Positions 7,259-16,240 of a stretch of DNA of 64,000 nt are shown piece by piece. Numbering within the stretch: the first letter of the stretch is position 1; each line of letters opens with the position of its first letter. The notes under the pieces were generated by a model that did no database searches, was not told the DNA's origin, and saw only the letters and a list, made by a program, of their open reading frames with translations. Made by a program: the position numbers and the translations under genes. The stretch is from Chryseobacterium koreense CCUG 49689 (GTDB lineage Bacteria; Bacteroidota; Bacteroidia; Flavobacteriales; Weeksellaceae): assembly GCF_001045435.1 (NCBI RefSeq), contig NZ_LFNG01000013.1, forward strand, positions 58,511-122,510, written 5' to 3'.

Positions 7259-10200
7259 CTACATATTTCTCCTGTACTTCCCACCCACTTCAAACAGTGC
7301 ATTGGTAATCTGTCCGAGTGAGCAATATTTTCCGGCTTCCATCATCACTTCGAACAAATTCTGTTGGTTGATGGCGGCAAGTTGGAGCTTTTCCAGCATT
7401 TCACCAGATTTGTCGGCATGGGATTTCTGGAAGTTCTCTAAATTGTGAATCTGCAACTGCTTTTCTTCTTCGGTGGAGCGGATGACCTCTCCCGGTAAAA
7501 CTGTAGGCGATCCATCTTTGCCAAGGAAAGTATTCACACCGATAATCGGATATTCTCCGGTGTGTTTCAGCATTTCGTAATGCATGCTTTCCTCCTGAAT
7601 TTTGGAGCGTTGATACATGGTTTCCATCGCACCGAGAACACCGCCTCTTTCGGTAATCCTATCGAATTCCGCATAAACAGCTTCTTCCACCAAATCGGTC
7701 AATTCTTCAATAATGAAGGAACCCTGAAGTGGGTTTTCATTTTTCGCAAGACCCAATTCTTTGTTGATGATCAACTGAATCGCCATCGCTCTTCGTACCG
7801 ATTCTTCGGTGGGAGTGGTAATCGCTTCGTCATACGCATTGGTGTGGAGCGAGTTGCAGTTGTCATAAATCGCATATAAAGCCTGAAGCGTTGTTCTGAT
7901 ATCGTTAAAATCAATTTCCTGGGCGTGAAGCGATCTTCCGGAAGTCTGGATGTGGTATTTCAACATTTGGCTTCGGTCATTTGCGTGGTATTTTTCGCGC
8001 ATCGCTTTAGCCCAAATCCTTCTGGCAACACGACCAATTACCGCATATTCGGGATCAATTCCGTTGGAGAAGAAGAAGGACAGATTCGGTGCAAAATCAT
8101 TGATGTCCATTCCTCTTGACAAATAATATTCTACATAAGTGAAACCATTTGCCAAGGTAAACGCCAACTGTGAAATTGGATTCGCTCCTGCTTCTGCAAT
8201 GTGGTAACCGGAAATAGAAACCGAGTAAAAATTTCTCACTTTATGGTTGATGAAATATTCCTGAACATCGCCCATCAATCTCAACGCAAATTCGGTAGAG
8301 AAAATACAGGTGTTTTGTGCCTGATCCTCCTTCAAAATATCGGCTTGCACGGTTCCACGAACGGTAGCGATGGTTTCCGCTTTAATTTTGTTGTACACTT
8401 CTGCAGGCAAAACCTCATCACCGGTGATTCCCAAAAGTTTTAATCCCAAACCATTATTGGAAGGTGGAAGTTCACCATGGTAGGAAGGTCTTTTCAGTCC
8501 CTTATCATCAAATTTTTCTTTAAGTTTGGCTTCAACTTGCGCCCAAAGCTGATGTTCTTCAATATATTTTTCGCAGTTCTGGTCAATTGCCGCATTCATA
8601 AAAAACGAAAGCAACATGGGAGCGGGACCGTTGATCGTCATGGAAACTGAAGTCAGCGCATTGATTAAATCAAAACCGGAATAAAGTTTCTTGGCATCAT
8701 CCAAAGTGGCGATGGAAACTCCGGCATTACCGATTTTCCCATAAATATCTGGCGGCAAAGCGGGATCCTGTCCATAAAGGGTCACCGAATCAAACGCCGT
8801 GGAAAGTCGTTTTGCAGGCATTTCCGCAGAAACGTAGTGGAATCTTCGGTTGGTTCTTTCCGGTCCGCCTTCACCGGCAAACATTCTGGTCGGATCCTCT
8901 CCGGTTCTCTTAAAAGGATAGATTCCCGCGGTGTACGGAAATTGCCCGGGAACATTTTCCTGGCCTTTCCAACGGATTAAATCTCCCCAATCCTGGAATT
9001 TAGGCAAAGAAATTTTCGGAATCTTCAGTCCGGAAAGTGATTCGGATTTGGTTTCCACTTTGATTTCCTTTCCGCGAACCAGATAAGCGAAAGTGTCCTC
9101 TTTCATTTCTTCTTTGAACTTCTTCCATCCTTGCAGGAAAAGAGTGTTTTCTTCAGTAAGTTCCTTTTTGGTTTTGATGAATACTTTCTCCAGTTTATGT
9201 TGAGTATGTTCATCATCGGTAATCAGTGCTTTTGCACCATCCACCAAATACATTTTTTTTGCAATCAATGCCTGTTCTTCGACCTCTTTGTCATATTGCC
9301 TGTTGTTTTCCACAATTTCGGAAAGGTACCGAACCCTTTTTGGTGGAATGATGGTGGATTCTTCTGAAACATTATGTTCTACATACTCGCTGAAATCCAA
9401 ATGCTCAAACCTGGAATTGACCTTTTTAATCAAAGCGTTATAAAGCTCGGTCATTCCCCAATCGTTAAACTGGCTTGCTTTTGTAGCGAAAACCGGCATC
9501 GCCTCCAACGGTTGGTCAAAGGACAGATGATTTCTCTGGTATTGTTTTCTAACGGCTTGCAATGCGTCTAAAGCACCTCGTTTATCAGATTTATTTAATG
9601 CGATCAGATCGGCATAATCCAACATGTCGATTTTTTCCAACTGCGTGGAAGCGCCATATTCCGGCGTCATCACATACATGGAAACATCAGCGATTTCGGT
9701 GATTTCCGAACCACTTTGACCAATGCCGGAAGTTTCCAGAATAATCACATCCGGTTTTGCAATTTTCAGAATATTGATCGCCGAATGGATATAAGGCGAA
9801 ACCGAAACATTGTTTTCGCGTGTCGCCATGGAACGCATATAAACCCGCGAATCGTTGATGGAATTCATCCTGATCCTGTCCCCCAAAAGTGCGCCTCCAG
9901 TTTTCTTTTTGGAAGGGTCCACGGAAATGATCGCAATTTTTTTATCCGGATTGGAACGAAGAAATCGGCGGACCAATTCGTCTGTTAATGAGGATTTTCC
10001 GGCGCCTCCGGTTCCGGTAATTCCAATGATGGGAATATTGGCGTTTTTTGCTTTTTCGTCAATGGCTTTGACCAAATCTTCTTTCTCTGTGGAGAAATTT
10101 TCCACTGCGGAAATGACTTGCGCGATGGATTTTGAGTCTTCGAAAGAGATTTTATCCAGATCGGAAACCGTTACGTTTTCGCCGGTCGCGAAATCCGACT

Positions 10201-10621
10201 TTTCCACCAAATCATCAATCATTCCCTGCAAACCGAGCGCCCTTCCGTCATCCGGCGAATAGATCCGGTCTATTCCGTAATCCATCAATGCTTTGATTTC
10301 TTCCGGCAGAATTACGCCTCCGCCACCGCCGAACACCTTGATTTGGGGGGCGCCTTTTTCATGCAAAAGGTCGTAGATGTATTTGAAATATTCATTGTGC
10401 CCGCCTTGGTAGGAAGTCAGCGCAATTGCATTTGCATCTTCCTGAATGGCAGTATTCACTACTTCTTCAGCGGATTTATCGTGACCAAGGTGGATGACTT
10501 CACATCCTGTTCCCTGAATCACACGGCGCATAATGTTAATCGACACATCATGTCCGTCAAAAAGTGATGCCGCGGTTACAATTCTTACTTTATTTTTAGG
10601 TTCGTATTTTGTGGTTTCCAT
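7259..10621 (-). CDS. icmF: Fused isobutyryl-CoA mutase IcmF (methylmalonyl-CoA mutase family)
   Basis: A 1120-residue fusion that combines, in order, a B12-binding domain (residues ~10-140, FDGHDVSIN with lower axial ligand His24), a MeaB-type G-protein chaperone (Walker [13 protein letters not shown] at ~200-211, and LNKSD), and an acyl-CoA mutase barrel (~550-1100: [48 protein letters not shown]). The order and the PFKRTGEDP segment fit IcmF, which interconverts isobutyryl- and n-butyryl-CoA with adenosylcobalamin; methylmalonyl-CoA mutase has a different motif here. The start at 10621 ([11 protein letters not shown]) is preferred because a -7 element lies at 10651-10658, inside the longer frame that reaches 10720. 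Single gene with its own terminator. Confidence 0.9.
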   Translation of the reverse strand: METTKYEPKNKVRIVTAASLFDGHDVSINIMRRVIQGTGCEVIHLGHDKSAEEVVNTAIQEDANAIALTSYQGGHNEYFKYIYDLLHEKGAPQIKVFGGGGGVILPEEIKALMDYGIDRIYSPDDGRALGLQGMIDDLVEKSDFATGENVTVSDLDKISFEDSKSIAQVISAVENFSTEKEDLVKAIDEKAKNANIPIIGITGTGGAGKSSLTDELVRRFLRSNPDKKIAIISVDPSKKKTGGALLGDRIRMNSINDSRVYMRSMATRENNVSVSPYIHSAINILKIAKPDVIILETSGIGQSGSEITEIADVSMYVMTPEYGASTQLEKIDMLDYADLIALNKSDKRGALDALQAVRKQYQRNHLSFDQPLEAMPVFATKASQFNDWGMTELYNALIKKVNSRFEHLDFSEYVEHNVSEESTIIPPKRVRYLSEIVENNRQYDKEVEEQALIAKKMYLVDGAKALITDDEHTQHKLEKVFIKTKKELTEENTLFLQGWKKFKEEMKEDTFAYLVRGKEIKVETKSESLSGLKIPKISLPKFQDWGDLIRWKGQENVPGQFPYTAGIYPFKRTGEDPTRMFAGEGGPERTNRRFHYVSAEMPAKRLSTAFDSVTLYGQDPALPPDIYGKIGNAGVSIATLDDAKKLYSGFDLINALTSVSMTINGPAPMLLSFFMNAAIDQNCEKYIEEHQLWAQVEAKLKEKFDDKGLKRPSYHGELPPSNNGLGLKLLGITGDEVLPAEVYNKIKAETIATVRGTVQADILKEDQAQNTCIFSTEFALRLMGDVQEYFINHKVRNFYSVSISGYHIAEAGANPISQLAFTLANGFTYVEYYLSRGMDINDFAPNLSFFFSNGIDPEYAVIGRVARRIWAKAMREKYHANDRSQMLKYHIQTSGRSLHAQEIDFNDIRTTLQALYAIYDNCNSLHTNAYDEAITTPTEESVRRAMAIQLIINKELGLAKNENPLQGSFIIEELTDLVEEAVYAEFDRITERGGVLGAMETMYQRSKIQEESMHYEMLKHTGEYPIIGVNTFLGKDGSPTVLPGEVIRSTEEEKQLQIHNLENFQKSHADKSGEMLEKLQLAAINQQNLFEVMMEAGKYCSLGQITNALFEVGGKYRRNM

Positions 10622-10650
10622 AAAGAAAATTAAGATTTTTGTGGATTTTT

Positions 10651-10658
10651 CAAAGATA
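10651..10658 (-). promoter_or_regulatory. -7 element of icmF
   Basis: TATCTTTG on the minus strand, 29 bases before the ATG at 10621. It argues against the longer upstream start. Confidence 0.55.
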
Positions 10659-10870
10659 CGGATTTTTGAAATTTTGGAAAAAGGAAAAATTGCAATCTTC
10701 CCTGCAATGGGCATACCCAAAAGTAGCGTTATTAATTGGAAAATAAGGGAGGTGTTGCGGCCGGATTTTGATAAAATTTGGAAGGCGCTCGTTCGGCGGA
10801 GGAAATCATTTCGATACGATTTCGAAATAGCGACGATCTATTTTGCTTTTTACTATGAAGTGGTATTTTC

Positions 10871-10920
10871 ATGGACTCCTAATGAACTATCCATGAAGTA
10901 TCTATGAAGCATCTATGGGG
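10871..10920. repeat. Tandem 11-bp repeat, four units plus a partial fifth
   Basis: Units atggactccta, atgaactatcc, atgaagtatct and atgaagcatct follow each other without gaps, then atggggg begins a fifth. The period of 11 is exact while the bases drift. Confidence 0.65.
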
Positions 10921-11213
10921 GAAGGGTCGGTTGAAGGTGAAGATGACCCCGTCCAAAATTAACTATTCACTATCTTACTTTTGTTTTCCTGCATCAACAA
11001 CTATGATTTCCGGCGGGTTTTCTTAATTTTCATATTTGTGTTTTTAGAATCTGTTGCATATCAATACATCCCCGGTTACGGCCGGAAAACAAGTTGCTGT
11101 CAAATGGTTTTCATCATCGCCTCAAAGTTGCATTAATTTATTGTTACGCGCAATACCGCTTTTGTGGTATATTTAACAAAATATTTGTATTTTTACCTCG
11201 AAAATGTTAACAA

Positions 11214-12008
11214 ATGGAAGAGAAATTTAAGAATCACCCCAAAAAACCCCATCCACTGCAAAAGATCTGGAACCGGCATCCCGGATTTTTGAAGAATGAA
11301 ACCGGCATCTATAAAATGCCTTCGCTGGAAAAGTTGATTGGCGAAATATTTTCGGTGGGTGAATACTATTACTATACTATCAAGCTGACCGACAGCACCC
11401 TGAGTAACCACCACGAAAATATCCTCAAAATGCACGGTTTCAACACGCCACCACAACACCTAAGTGAGATTATCGAGCTTGTTCATCCCGACGACATGAA
11501 TTTCGTGCAGGAAGCCGAACAGATGTCGGTAGAGAAAATGAAGGAAATTGGATTCGAGCACCTGATGCAGCTGAAAACCAGTTACAGTTTCCGGATGCGT
11601 ACAGGCAGCGGTGGATACGAGATGTTTCATCACCAGTCTGTCCCCACACTGAAATCCGAAAACGGTCAGCTGCTGGAAGCGGTGAACATCCACACGAATA
11701 TTCATCATGTCGCTCCCAAAAACAACTATTTTGTAGTGGTTTCGGGCATTGGCGGCAGAAGCGATTTTCACAGGATGTCCTGGCCCGGAAAACATCTGGA
11801 GGACAACCAGGAGAATCACATCCTCTCCAAAAGAGAAATCGAAATTATCACCCTTCTGGCAAAGGGTCTGGATACCACAGAAATCTCGGAGCAACTTTTT
11901 ATTTCCGGCCATACGGTTCGCACGCACCGGAGGAATATGCTGGCCAAAACAAAATGCCGAAACAGCTCCGAACTCATCTCCAAAGCGTTCGAACGAGGCT
12001 ACCTCTAA
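11214..12008 (+). CDS. PAS-like sensor with LuxR-type DNA-binding domain
   Basis: A 264-residue soluble regulator. The N-terminal ~170 residues look like a PAS-type sensory fold (YYYYTIKLTDSTLSNHHENILKMHGF, IIELVHPDDMNFVQEAEQM, SFRMRTGSGGYEMFHHQSVP). The C-terminus (about 200-264) is a classic LuxR/GerE helix-turn-helix: LSKREIEIITLLAKGLDTTEISEQLFIS, then HTVRTHRRNMLAKT. Such proteins act as one-component transcription regulators in Bacteroidota. There is no receiver domain, no Asp phosphorylation pocket and no partner kinase nearby. It is a single gene, divergent from icmF across a long spacer. The signal sensed and the genes controlled are unknown. Confidence 0.85.
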   Translation: MEEKFKNHPKKPHPLQKIWNRHPGFLKNETGIYKMPSLEKLIGEIFSVGEYYYYTIKLTDSTLSNHHENILKMHGFNTPPQHLSEIIELVHPDDMNFVQEAEQMSVEKMKEIGFEHLMQLKTSYSFRMRTGSGGYEMFHHQSVPTLKSENGQLLEAVNIHTNIHHVAPKNNYFVVVSGIGGRSDFHRMSWPGKHLEDNQENHILSKREIEIITLLAKGLDTTEISEQLFISGHTVRTHRRNMLAKTKCRNSSELISKAFERGYL

Positions 12009-12221
12009 AATCGCGAAAAAAAGCAGGAGCTGCTCTCAAATGGCCATGCTTCATTTTGATGAAACTTTTATTTCAACCATGTGAAAGACCGGCCCTTTCC
12101 AGATGTGGAAATACTAAGGCGTTGGTCTTGACGCAATTGATTTGGAGCACGGATTATCCAAAATATTTTCGGCATCCATCTCAAAGACGGGATTACTTTA
12201 AGTTTTCGGAGGGGGCGCTTT

Positions 12222-13493
12222 CTAGTAATTAAATAGTGCTTTACCTTCCATCAAGTCGTTGACTTTTTTGCGGACTCCGGAAATTACGGCTTCATCCTTA
12301 ATGTTCATCACCACGTCGTTGATCAGACCCGCGATGGTTTCCATATCTTTTTCCTTCAATCCCCTTGTGGTAATCGCTGCGGTACCCAAACGGATTCCCG
12401 AAGTGGTAAATGGTGATTTGTCGTCAAAAGGAACCATGTTTTTGTTGCAAGTGATATCGGCTTTTACCAACGCCTTCTCGGTTTCTTTTCCGTTCACATT
12501 TTTATTTCGGAGGTCCACCAACATCAAATGGTTGTCGGTTCCGCCGCTCACAATATCAAAGCCGTTGTCCATCATCGCTTTTGCCAACGCCTGTGCATTT
12601 GCGATCACCTGTTTTGCATATATTTCAAATTTGGCATCAATCGCTTCTGCAAATGCCACCGCTTTTCCGGCAATCACATGTTCAAGCGGGCCACCCTGAA
12701 TTCCTGGGAAAACCGCGCCATCCAAAACCTGGCTCATCATTTTTATTTCGCCTTTCGGGGTTTTGTGTCCGTAAGGGTTTTCGAAATCCTTACCCATCAT
12801 AATCATTCCACCTCTTGGTCCGCGCAGCGTTTTGTGGGTGGTAGTGGTCACCACATGGCAGTGTTCAAAAGGAGTAGAGAGCAAACCTTTCGCCATCAAA
12901 CCTGCCGGATGCGCGATATCTGCCCACAAAGTAGCGCCCACTTCATCGGCAACTTCACGGAATTTCTTGAAATCCAAATCTCTGGAATAGGCTGAATATC
13001 CTGCAATCAACATTTTCGGCCTCACTTCCAAAGCTTTTTGGCGCATCGCCTCATAATCTATTGTGCCACTTTCCCTTTCAACACCGTAAAAATTCGCATG
13101 GTACTGAATTCCGGAAAAGTTCACCGCGGCACCGTGTGTCAAATGTCCTCCCATGGACAAATCCAGACCTAAAATCTTATCGCCGGGTTTCAAAACCGAA
13201 AGATAAATCGCCGCGTTTGCCTGCGATCCGGAATGTGGCTGCACATTGGCATATTCCACTCCGAAAAGTTCCTTTGCCCGGTTAATTGCCAAAGTCTCCA
13301 CTTCGTCCACCACTTCGCAACCGCCATAATATCTTCTTCCCGGATATCCTTCCGCATATTTGTTCGTAAGCACGCTTCCCATCGCCTTCATCACATTTTC
13401 TGAAACAAAATTTTCGGACGCGATGAGTTCAATTCCATGGGTTTGTCTTTGTCTTTCCTGTTCGATCAAGTCGAAAATGGGTTCGTTGGTCAT
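12222..13493 (-). CDS. glyA: Serine hydroxymethyltransferase
   Basis: A 423-residue PLP enzyme that converts serine and tetrahydrofolate to glycine and methylene-tetrahydrofolate, feeding one-carbon metabolism. Hallmarks are [57 protein letters not shown] and the PLP-lysine motif [14 protein letters not shown]. Length and start ([17 protein letters not shown]) match the family. A good Bacteroidota promoter lies just upstream at 13520-13552. The gene is monocistronic on the minus strand, convergent with the PAS-LuxR gene, with about 210 bases of unassigned DNA between the two stops. Confidence 0.97.
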   Translation of the reverse strand: MTNEPIFDLIEQERQRQTHGIELIASENFVSENVMKAMGSVLTNKYAEGYPGRRYYGGCEVVDEVETLAINRAKELFGVEYANVQPHSGSQANAAIYLSVLKPGDKILGLDLSMGGHLTHGAAVNFSGIQYHANFYGVERESGTIDYEAMRQKALEVRPKMLIAGYSAYSRDLDFKKFREVADEVGATLWADIAHPAGLMAKGLLSTPFEHCHVVTTTTHKTLRGPRGGMIMMGKDFENPYGHKTPKGEIKMMSQVLDGAVFPGIQGGPLEHVIAGKAVAFAEAIDAKFEIYAKQVIANAQALAKAMMDNGFDIVSGGTDNHLMLVDLRNKNVNGKETEKALVKADITCNKNMVPFDDKSPFTTSGIRLGTAAITTRGLKEKDMETIAGLINDVVMNIKDEAVISGVRKKVNDLMEGKALFNY

Positions 13494-13519
13494 GATTTGA
13501 TATTGATTAAAGATAGCCT

Positions 13520-13552
13520 CAAATTTAGTGAATTTTCACCACTAAAATCAAA
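13520..13552 (-). promoter_or_regulatory. Bacteroidota promoter of glyA
   Basis: On the minus strand TTTG (13549-13552) is followed after 21 bases by TAAATTTG (13520-13527). The ATG is 26 bases downstream. Confidence 0.65.
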
Positions 13553-13749
13553 TTGAGAATTGGGAAGCTGGTTAAATCCATTTAAATTTAATGATAAATC
13601 CTGAGTATGTTTAGCAACGTCACTTTAAATAAAGACTTTTTCATCTCATTGAAAGTGAGTTAAGGCAAATAATGAGACTTCGTTTAGTGATGAAATATAA
13701 AGCTTTACTTTTATGTTAAAAAACTTTTCTTTATCGATACTGGATGAAT

Positions 13750-13773
13750 TAGCGGAATTATCCTTGAATTCGA
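13750..13773 (+). repeat. 24-bp direct repeat, left copy
   Basis: The run tagcggaattatccttgaat plus tcga is identical, base for base, to 15625-15648. The two copies are in the same orientation and enclose two small genes and a palindrome cluster. Confidence 0.8.
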
Positions 13774-13854
13774 GGCGGTTTTAATGTGCTTGAACTGCCT
13801 TTTTCCCAATTTTCCACTTCAGTGAACAGACTTTAGTTTTTTCAAGTAATGAGA

Positions 13855-14742
13855 TTACTGCAGTTTAATCAGTTTTTCCAAAAGAGGTGGAAGTCCGGTT
13901 TCAGGGTTTATCTGATCATTGTTCCAAAAACTCATTACCGCACTCACATTTTTATTTCTTACATTTTCAGCAACATAATAAACAGTCAGCGATTTCCCAC
14001 CGGACATTGCGGCCAAAGCAGAAGGTACTCCTGTAAAATTATAAATCACTTTTTTTGCTTTTGTTGGGACTCCTTCGAACACTATATCTACCATTTCTTC
14101 CGAGGTCACTTTTCCGCCTTTTCGTGATTTTGTTACCTTGAGCTGATTATCAACCGCCTCTTTTGCATCTTCCAAAGTTTTGTGGACACTCCAATTCATT
14201 TCACCAAAATACGGACATTGAACGGTATTGAGAAAAGTCCAGTAACAACTGTTTCCAAGCTCTATTCTTCTCCCTGCAAAATTGATTGAACTGATTTGCA
14301 TCGGGACAAAATTTTCATTAGGAATTATATTTTCAATAATTGCATTTACGAGCTTTTCTTCAGTTTCTTTATCTGTTTTTCCGTTTTTGATAAACCAAAT
14401 TACCGTGATTGTCTTGTCAGGATTTTCAATAAAATAATAATTATTGATTTGGAAATTATCATCCGAAATCTTTTGCTGTTTCGTCACAACCAAATTGTTT
14501 GAACTGATTTGATCATCTTTAATTTTTGTTTCCGACTCAGAGATTTGGTGCTTTTTAAAAACTTTTTTTAAACCTTTTTCATCAAAAGTGTTTTTGAACT
14601 TTTCGCTTGTAACACTATAGCCATCAATATTATACCAGATTTTCCCATTGTTGTTTAAAGCGGAAAGTCTTTCAAAAATATTATTTTCCTGTGAAAAGCA
14701 AATCGAAAAAAACAAGATAAAAAACAAATCTAAAATTTTCAT
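13855..14742 (-). CDS. Exported protein of unknown function
   Basis: A 295-residue protein with a clear signal peptide (MKILDLFFILFFSICFSQ, cleavage likely after residues 17-19). The mature part is lysine-rich and mixed alpha/beta, with a possible beta-rich C-terminal half (RRIELGNSCYWTFLNTVQCPYFGEMNWSVH, KKVIYNFTGVPSALAAM, SLTVYYVAENVRNKNVSAVMSFWNN). Two cysteines in the mature protein could form a disulfide. No T9SS sorting domain is evident. I do not recognise the family. It follows a lipoprotein gene with one base between them, so both are probably one operon, and the pair sits inside the repeat-bounded pocket at 13.75-15.65 kb. Confidence 0.82.
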   Translation of the reverse strand: MKILDLFFILFFSICFSQENNIFERLSALNNNGKIWYNIDGYSVTSEKFKNTFDEKGLKKVFKKHQISESETKIKDDQISSNNLVVTKQQKISDDNFQINNYYFIENPDKTITVIWFIKNGKTDKETEEKLVNAIIENIIPNENFVPMQISSINFAGRRIELGNSCYWTFLNTVQCPYFGEMNWSVHKTLEDAKEAVDNQLKVTKSRKGGKVTSEEMVDIVFEGVPTKAKKVIYNFTGVPSALAAMSGGKSLTVYYVAENVRNKNVSAVMSFWNNDQINPETGLPPLLEKLIKLQ

Positions 14743-14743
14743 T

Positions 14744-15121
14744 TTATTTGTTTAAAGTAAAAGTGTATATCTGAATTTTATCTTTACTCGATTTTATCCA
14801 GTTTTCTGGCTTTTTGGGATCGTTCATTTCAACCTGGTCAACCGGAAAAATTTCAAACGAAGCAAACCAGCTTTGCGGCTTTTCGCTGTCTTTTTTGAAA
14901 ATGGTCTGTCTTGCAATGGTGCTGTCATTTGGTTTTACCATAAACGTGTTTTTGTACTCCTGGCAACCAAAAGCCTGAGAGCACTTAATGACTCCGATGG
15001 TCATATTAATTGGTTTTTCAGAAGTGTTTTTCAGGATGAAAGCTGTATTTGCTTCGCCGGGCAGAGCAATACAACCGATCATAAAGACTGACACAAAAAG
15101 GGAAATAAATATTTTTTTCAT
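14744..15121 (-). CDS. Small lipoprotein of unknown function
   Basis: A 125-residue product with a lipoprotein signal: hydrophobic MKKIFISLFVSVFMIGC with the lipobox cysteine at residue 17. The mature part is a compact beta-rich domain (TAFILKNTSEKPINMTIGVIKCSQAF, NDSTIARQTIFKK, DKIQIYTFTLNK) with a further cysteine pair (KCSQAFGCQ) likely joined by a disulfide. It should be anchored in the outer or inner membrane facing the periplasm. It is the first gene of a two-gene minus-strand unit with the exported protein at 13855. No family recognised. Confidence 0.8.
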   Translation of the reverse strand: MKKIFISLFVSVFMIGCIALPGEANTAFILKNTSEKPINMTIGVIKCSQAFGCQEYKNTFMVKPNDSTIARQTIFKKDSEKPQSWFASFEIFPVDQVEMNDPKKPENWIKSSKDKIQIYTFTLNK

Positions 15122-15359
15122 ATTGAAACATTTGTTTATGAAACCTTATGATTTACTTCAAATTTACAGAAAAAATTCATCTCTCCAATTATTTTTTTCC
15201 ATTGACCAGGCAAAACACATTAAACTTAGCAGTAAATCATATTTTTTTAAAGAAACGCAAGGATTAAGAATATTTTTTACATCTCATAGAAAATAATTTA
15301 GCGCAAAAGAAAGCAGTCCGTTTAATGATGAAAGCCAATTTTTTTAAGCTAAAAAAAAT

Positions 15360-15386
15360 GATTCCGGAGGAATCGTATCTGCGTAG
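15360..15386 (+). repeat. REP-like palindrome, copy 1
   Basis: The palindrome gattcc-gga-ggaatc is followed by gtatctgcgtag. The trailing part matches copy 4 on the other strand. Confidence 0.7.
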
Positions 15387-15409
15387 CTGAATCAAATCCT
15401 ATTTATGGG

Positions 15410-15431
15410 GCGTTCCGGAGGAACGCTATCT
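15410..15431 (+). repeat. REP-like palindrome, copy 2
   Basis: The palindrome gcgttcc-gga-ggaacgc is followed by tatct, in the same orientation as copy 1. Confidence 0.7.
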
Positions 15432-15518
15432 CTTTTCACCCGACTTAAAAACAGTTGAACGTTATTGTTGCAAATTTCCATTTATAAAATATTTTTAACA
15501 AAAGGAAAGTTCTTTTTA

Positions 15519-15540
15519 AGATAGCATTCCTACGGAATGC
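15519..15540 (-). repeat. REP-like palindrome, copy 3, inverted
   Basis: On the minus strand it reads gcattcc-gta-ggaatgc then tatct, matching copy 2 in inverse orientation. Confidence 0.7.
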
Positions 15541-15562
15541 CAACTTTCTGCGAACTGTCTTT

Positions 15563-15590
15563 CTACACAGATACCGCTCCTCCGGAGCAT
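15563..15590 (-). repeat. REP-like palindrome, copy 4, inverted
   Basis: On the minus strand it reads atgctcc-gga-ggagcggtatct then gtgtag, matching copy 1 in inverse orientation including the terminal GTAG. Confidence 0.7.
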
Positions 15591-15624
15591 TACGTGACGT
15601 TTTTAGGAATAAAAACCAGTCAAA

Positions 15625-15648
15625 TAGCGGAATTATCCTTGAATTCGA
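15625..15648 (+). repeat. 24-bp direct repeat, right copy
   Basis: Identical to 13750-13773 in the same orientation; the flanking bases diverge right after the shared block. Confidence 0.8.
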
Positions 15649-15681
15649 CGGGGTCTGAAAAACCATGAACAAATTAGGATG

Positions 15682-15712
15682 TTTGAGAATTGAATTATAG
15701 ATTTTAACTTTG
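15682..15712 (+). promoter_or_regulatory. Bacteroidota promoter of the Smr gene
   Basis: TTTG (15682-15685), a 19-base spacer, then TAACTTTG (15705-15712). An AGGAGG sequence ends one base before the ATG at 15730, too close for ordinary Shine-Dalgarno use. Confidence 0.7.
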
Positions 15713-15729
15713 CATTAAAAATAGGAGGC

Positions 15730-16224
15730 ATGAAAATCGGCGATACCGTTTCCGTGGTGGATGAAGATTTGAAGGGCACGATCACTTCAGTACATGGGGA
15801 AACCGTGGTTTTCAGGGATGAATACGGCTTTACGCACCATTACAAAAAAAACGAACTGGTTTTACAAAATCCAACTATTTACGAGGGTCTTAATACCATT
15901 CAAAAATCTGAATCCCACAAAGCCACCTCCAAAAAGCACCAGAAAAAACACCTGGTTCTGGATCTGCATTTTGAAAATCTGGTGGAAAATCCGCAAGATT
16001 ACACTTCCACCGAAAGACTGTTCATTCAAAAAGAAAAACTGATCGAAACTTTTGAATTTTGCAGAAAACACCGATTGAAGGAATTGGAAATTGTGCATGG
16101 AATCGGCGACGGAGTTGTACAGAACATGGTTCACGATTTCCTGATTGGTCAAACAAAGATCGATTTCGAACAGGATGAATTCTTCTATCATTCCGTTGGA
16201 AATGTGATGGTCCGGTTCAGGTAA
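15730..16224 (+). CDS. Smr domain protein
   Basis: A 164-residue protein. Residues ~1-45 form a small beta domain (IGDTVSVVDEDLKGTITSVHGETVVFRDEYGF), like the KOW-type or DUF2027-like start seen in Bacteroidota Smr proteins. Residues ~72-164 are the Smr domain with LDLHFENL and the signature HGIGDGVVQNMVHDFL from His123. Smr domains are structure-specific nucleases linked to MutS2, ribosome rescue or RNA cleavage; here the domain stands without a MutS part. It has its own good promoter and is convergent with rsmD. Confidence 0.88.
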   Translation: MKIGDTVSVVDEDLKGTITSVHGETVVFRDEYGFTHHYKKNELVLQNPTIYEGLNTIQKSESHKATSKKHQKKHLVLDLHFENLVENPQDYTSTERLFIQKEKLIETFEFCRKHRLKELEIVHGIGDGVVQNMVHDFLIGQTKIDFEQDEFFYHSVGNVMVRFR

Positions 16225-16240
16225 TTAGGCCCAAGAAAAG

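Larger units (their letters stand above)
10622..11213. other. Intergenic region between divergent icmF and PAS-LuxR genes
   Basis: A 592-base gap. It contains the icmF -7 element at 10651-10658 (minus), a four-unit 11-bp tandem repeat at 10871-10914, and AT-rich sequence just before the LuxR-type gene. No coding region is supported. Confidence 0.55.
13494..13854. other. Intergenic region with one copy of a 24-bp direct repeat
   Basis: A 361-base gap between glyA and a small exported-protein gene. It holds the glyA promoter, a motif around 13678-13691 (cgtttagtgatgaa) with a near copy at 15319-15332, and the left 24-bp repeat at 13750-13773. No ORF is supported. Confidence 0.6.
15122..15729. 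other. Intergenic region with a REP-like palindrome cluster
   Basis: A 608-base gap. It carries four related palindromes (15360-15386, 15410-15431, 15519-15540, 15563-15590), the right 24-bp direct repeat (15625-15648) and the promoter of the Smr gene. A minus-strand reading frame across the palindromes is not credible as a gene. Confidence 0.7.

Noticed and set aside
10622..10720. Longer N-terminus for icmF
   Set aside because: A -7 promoter element lies inside this stretch, and the added residues ([24 protein letters not shown]) are unlike the family.
15445..15672. Minus-strand reading frame of 75 codons
   Set aside because: It runs through the inverted palindromes and the 24-bp repeat, is rich in Arg and Lys codons created by the repeats, and has no start context or family look.
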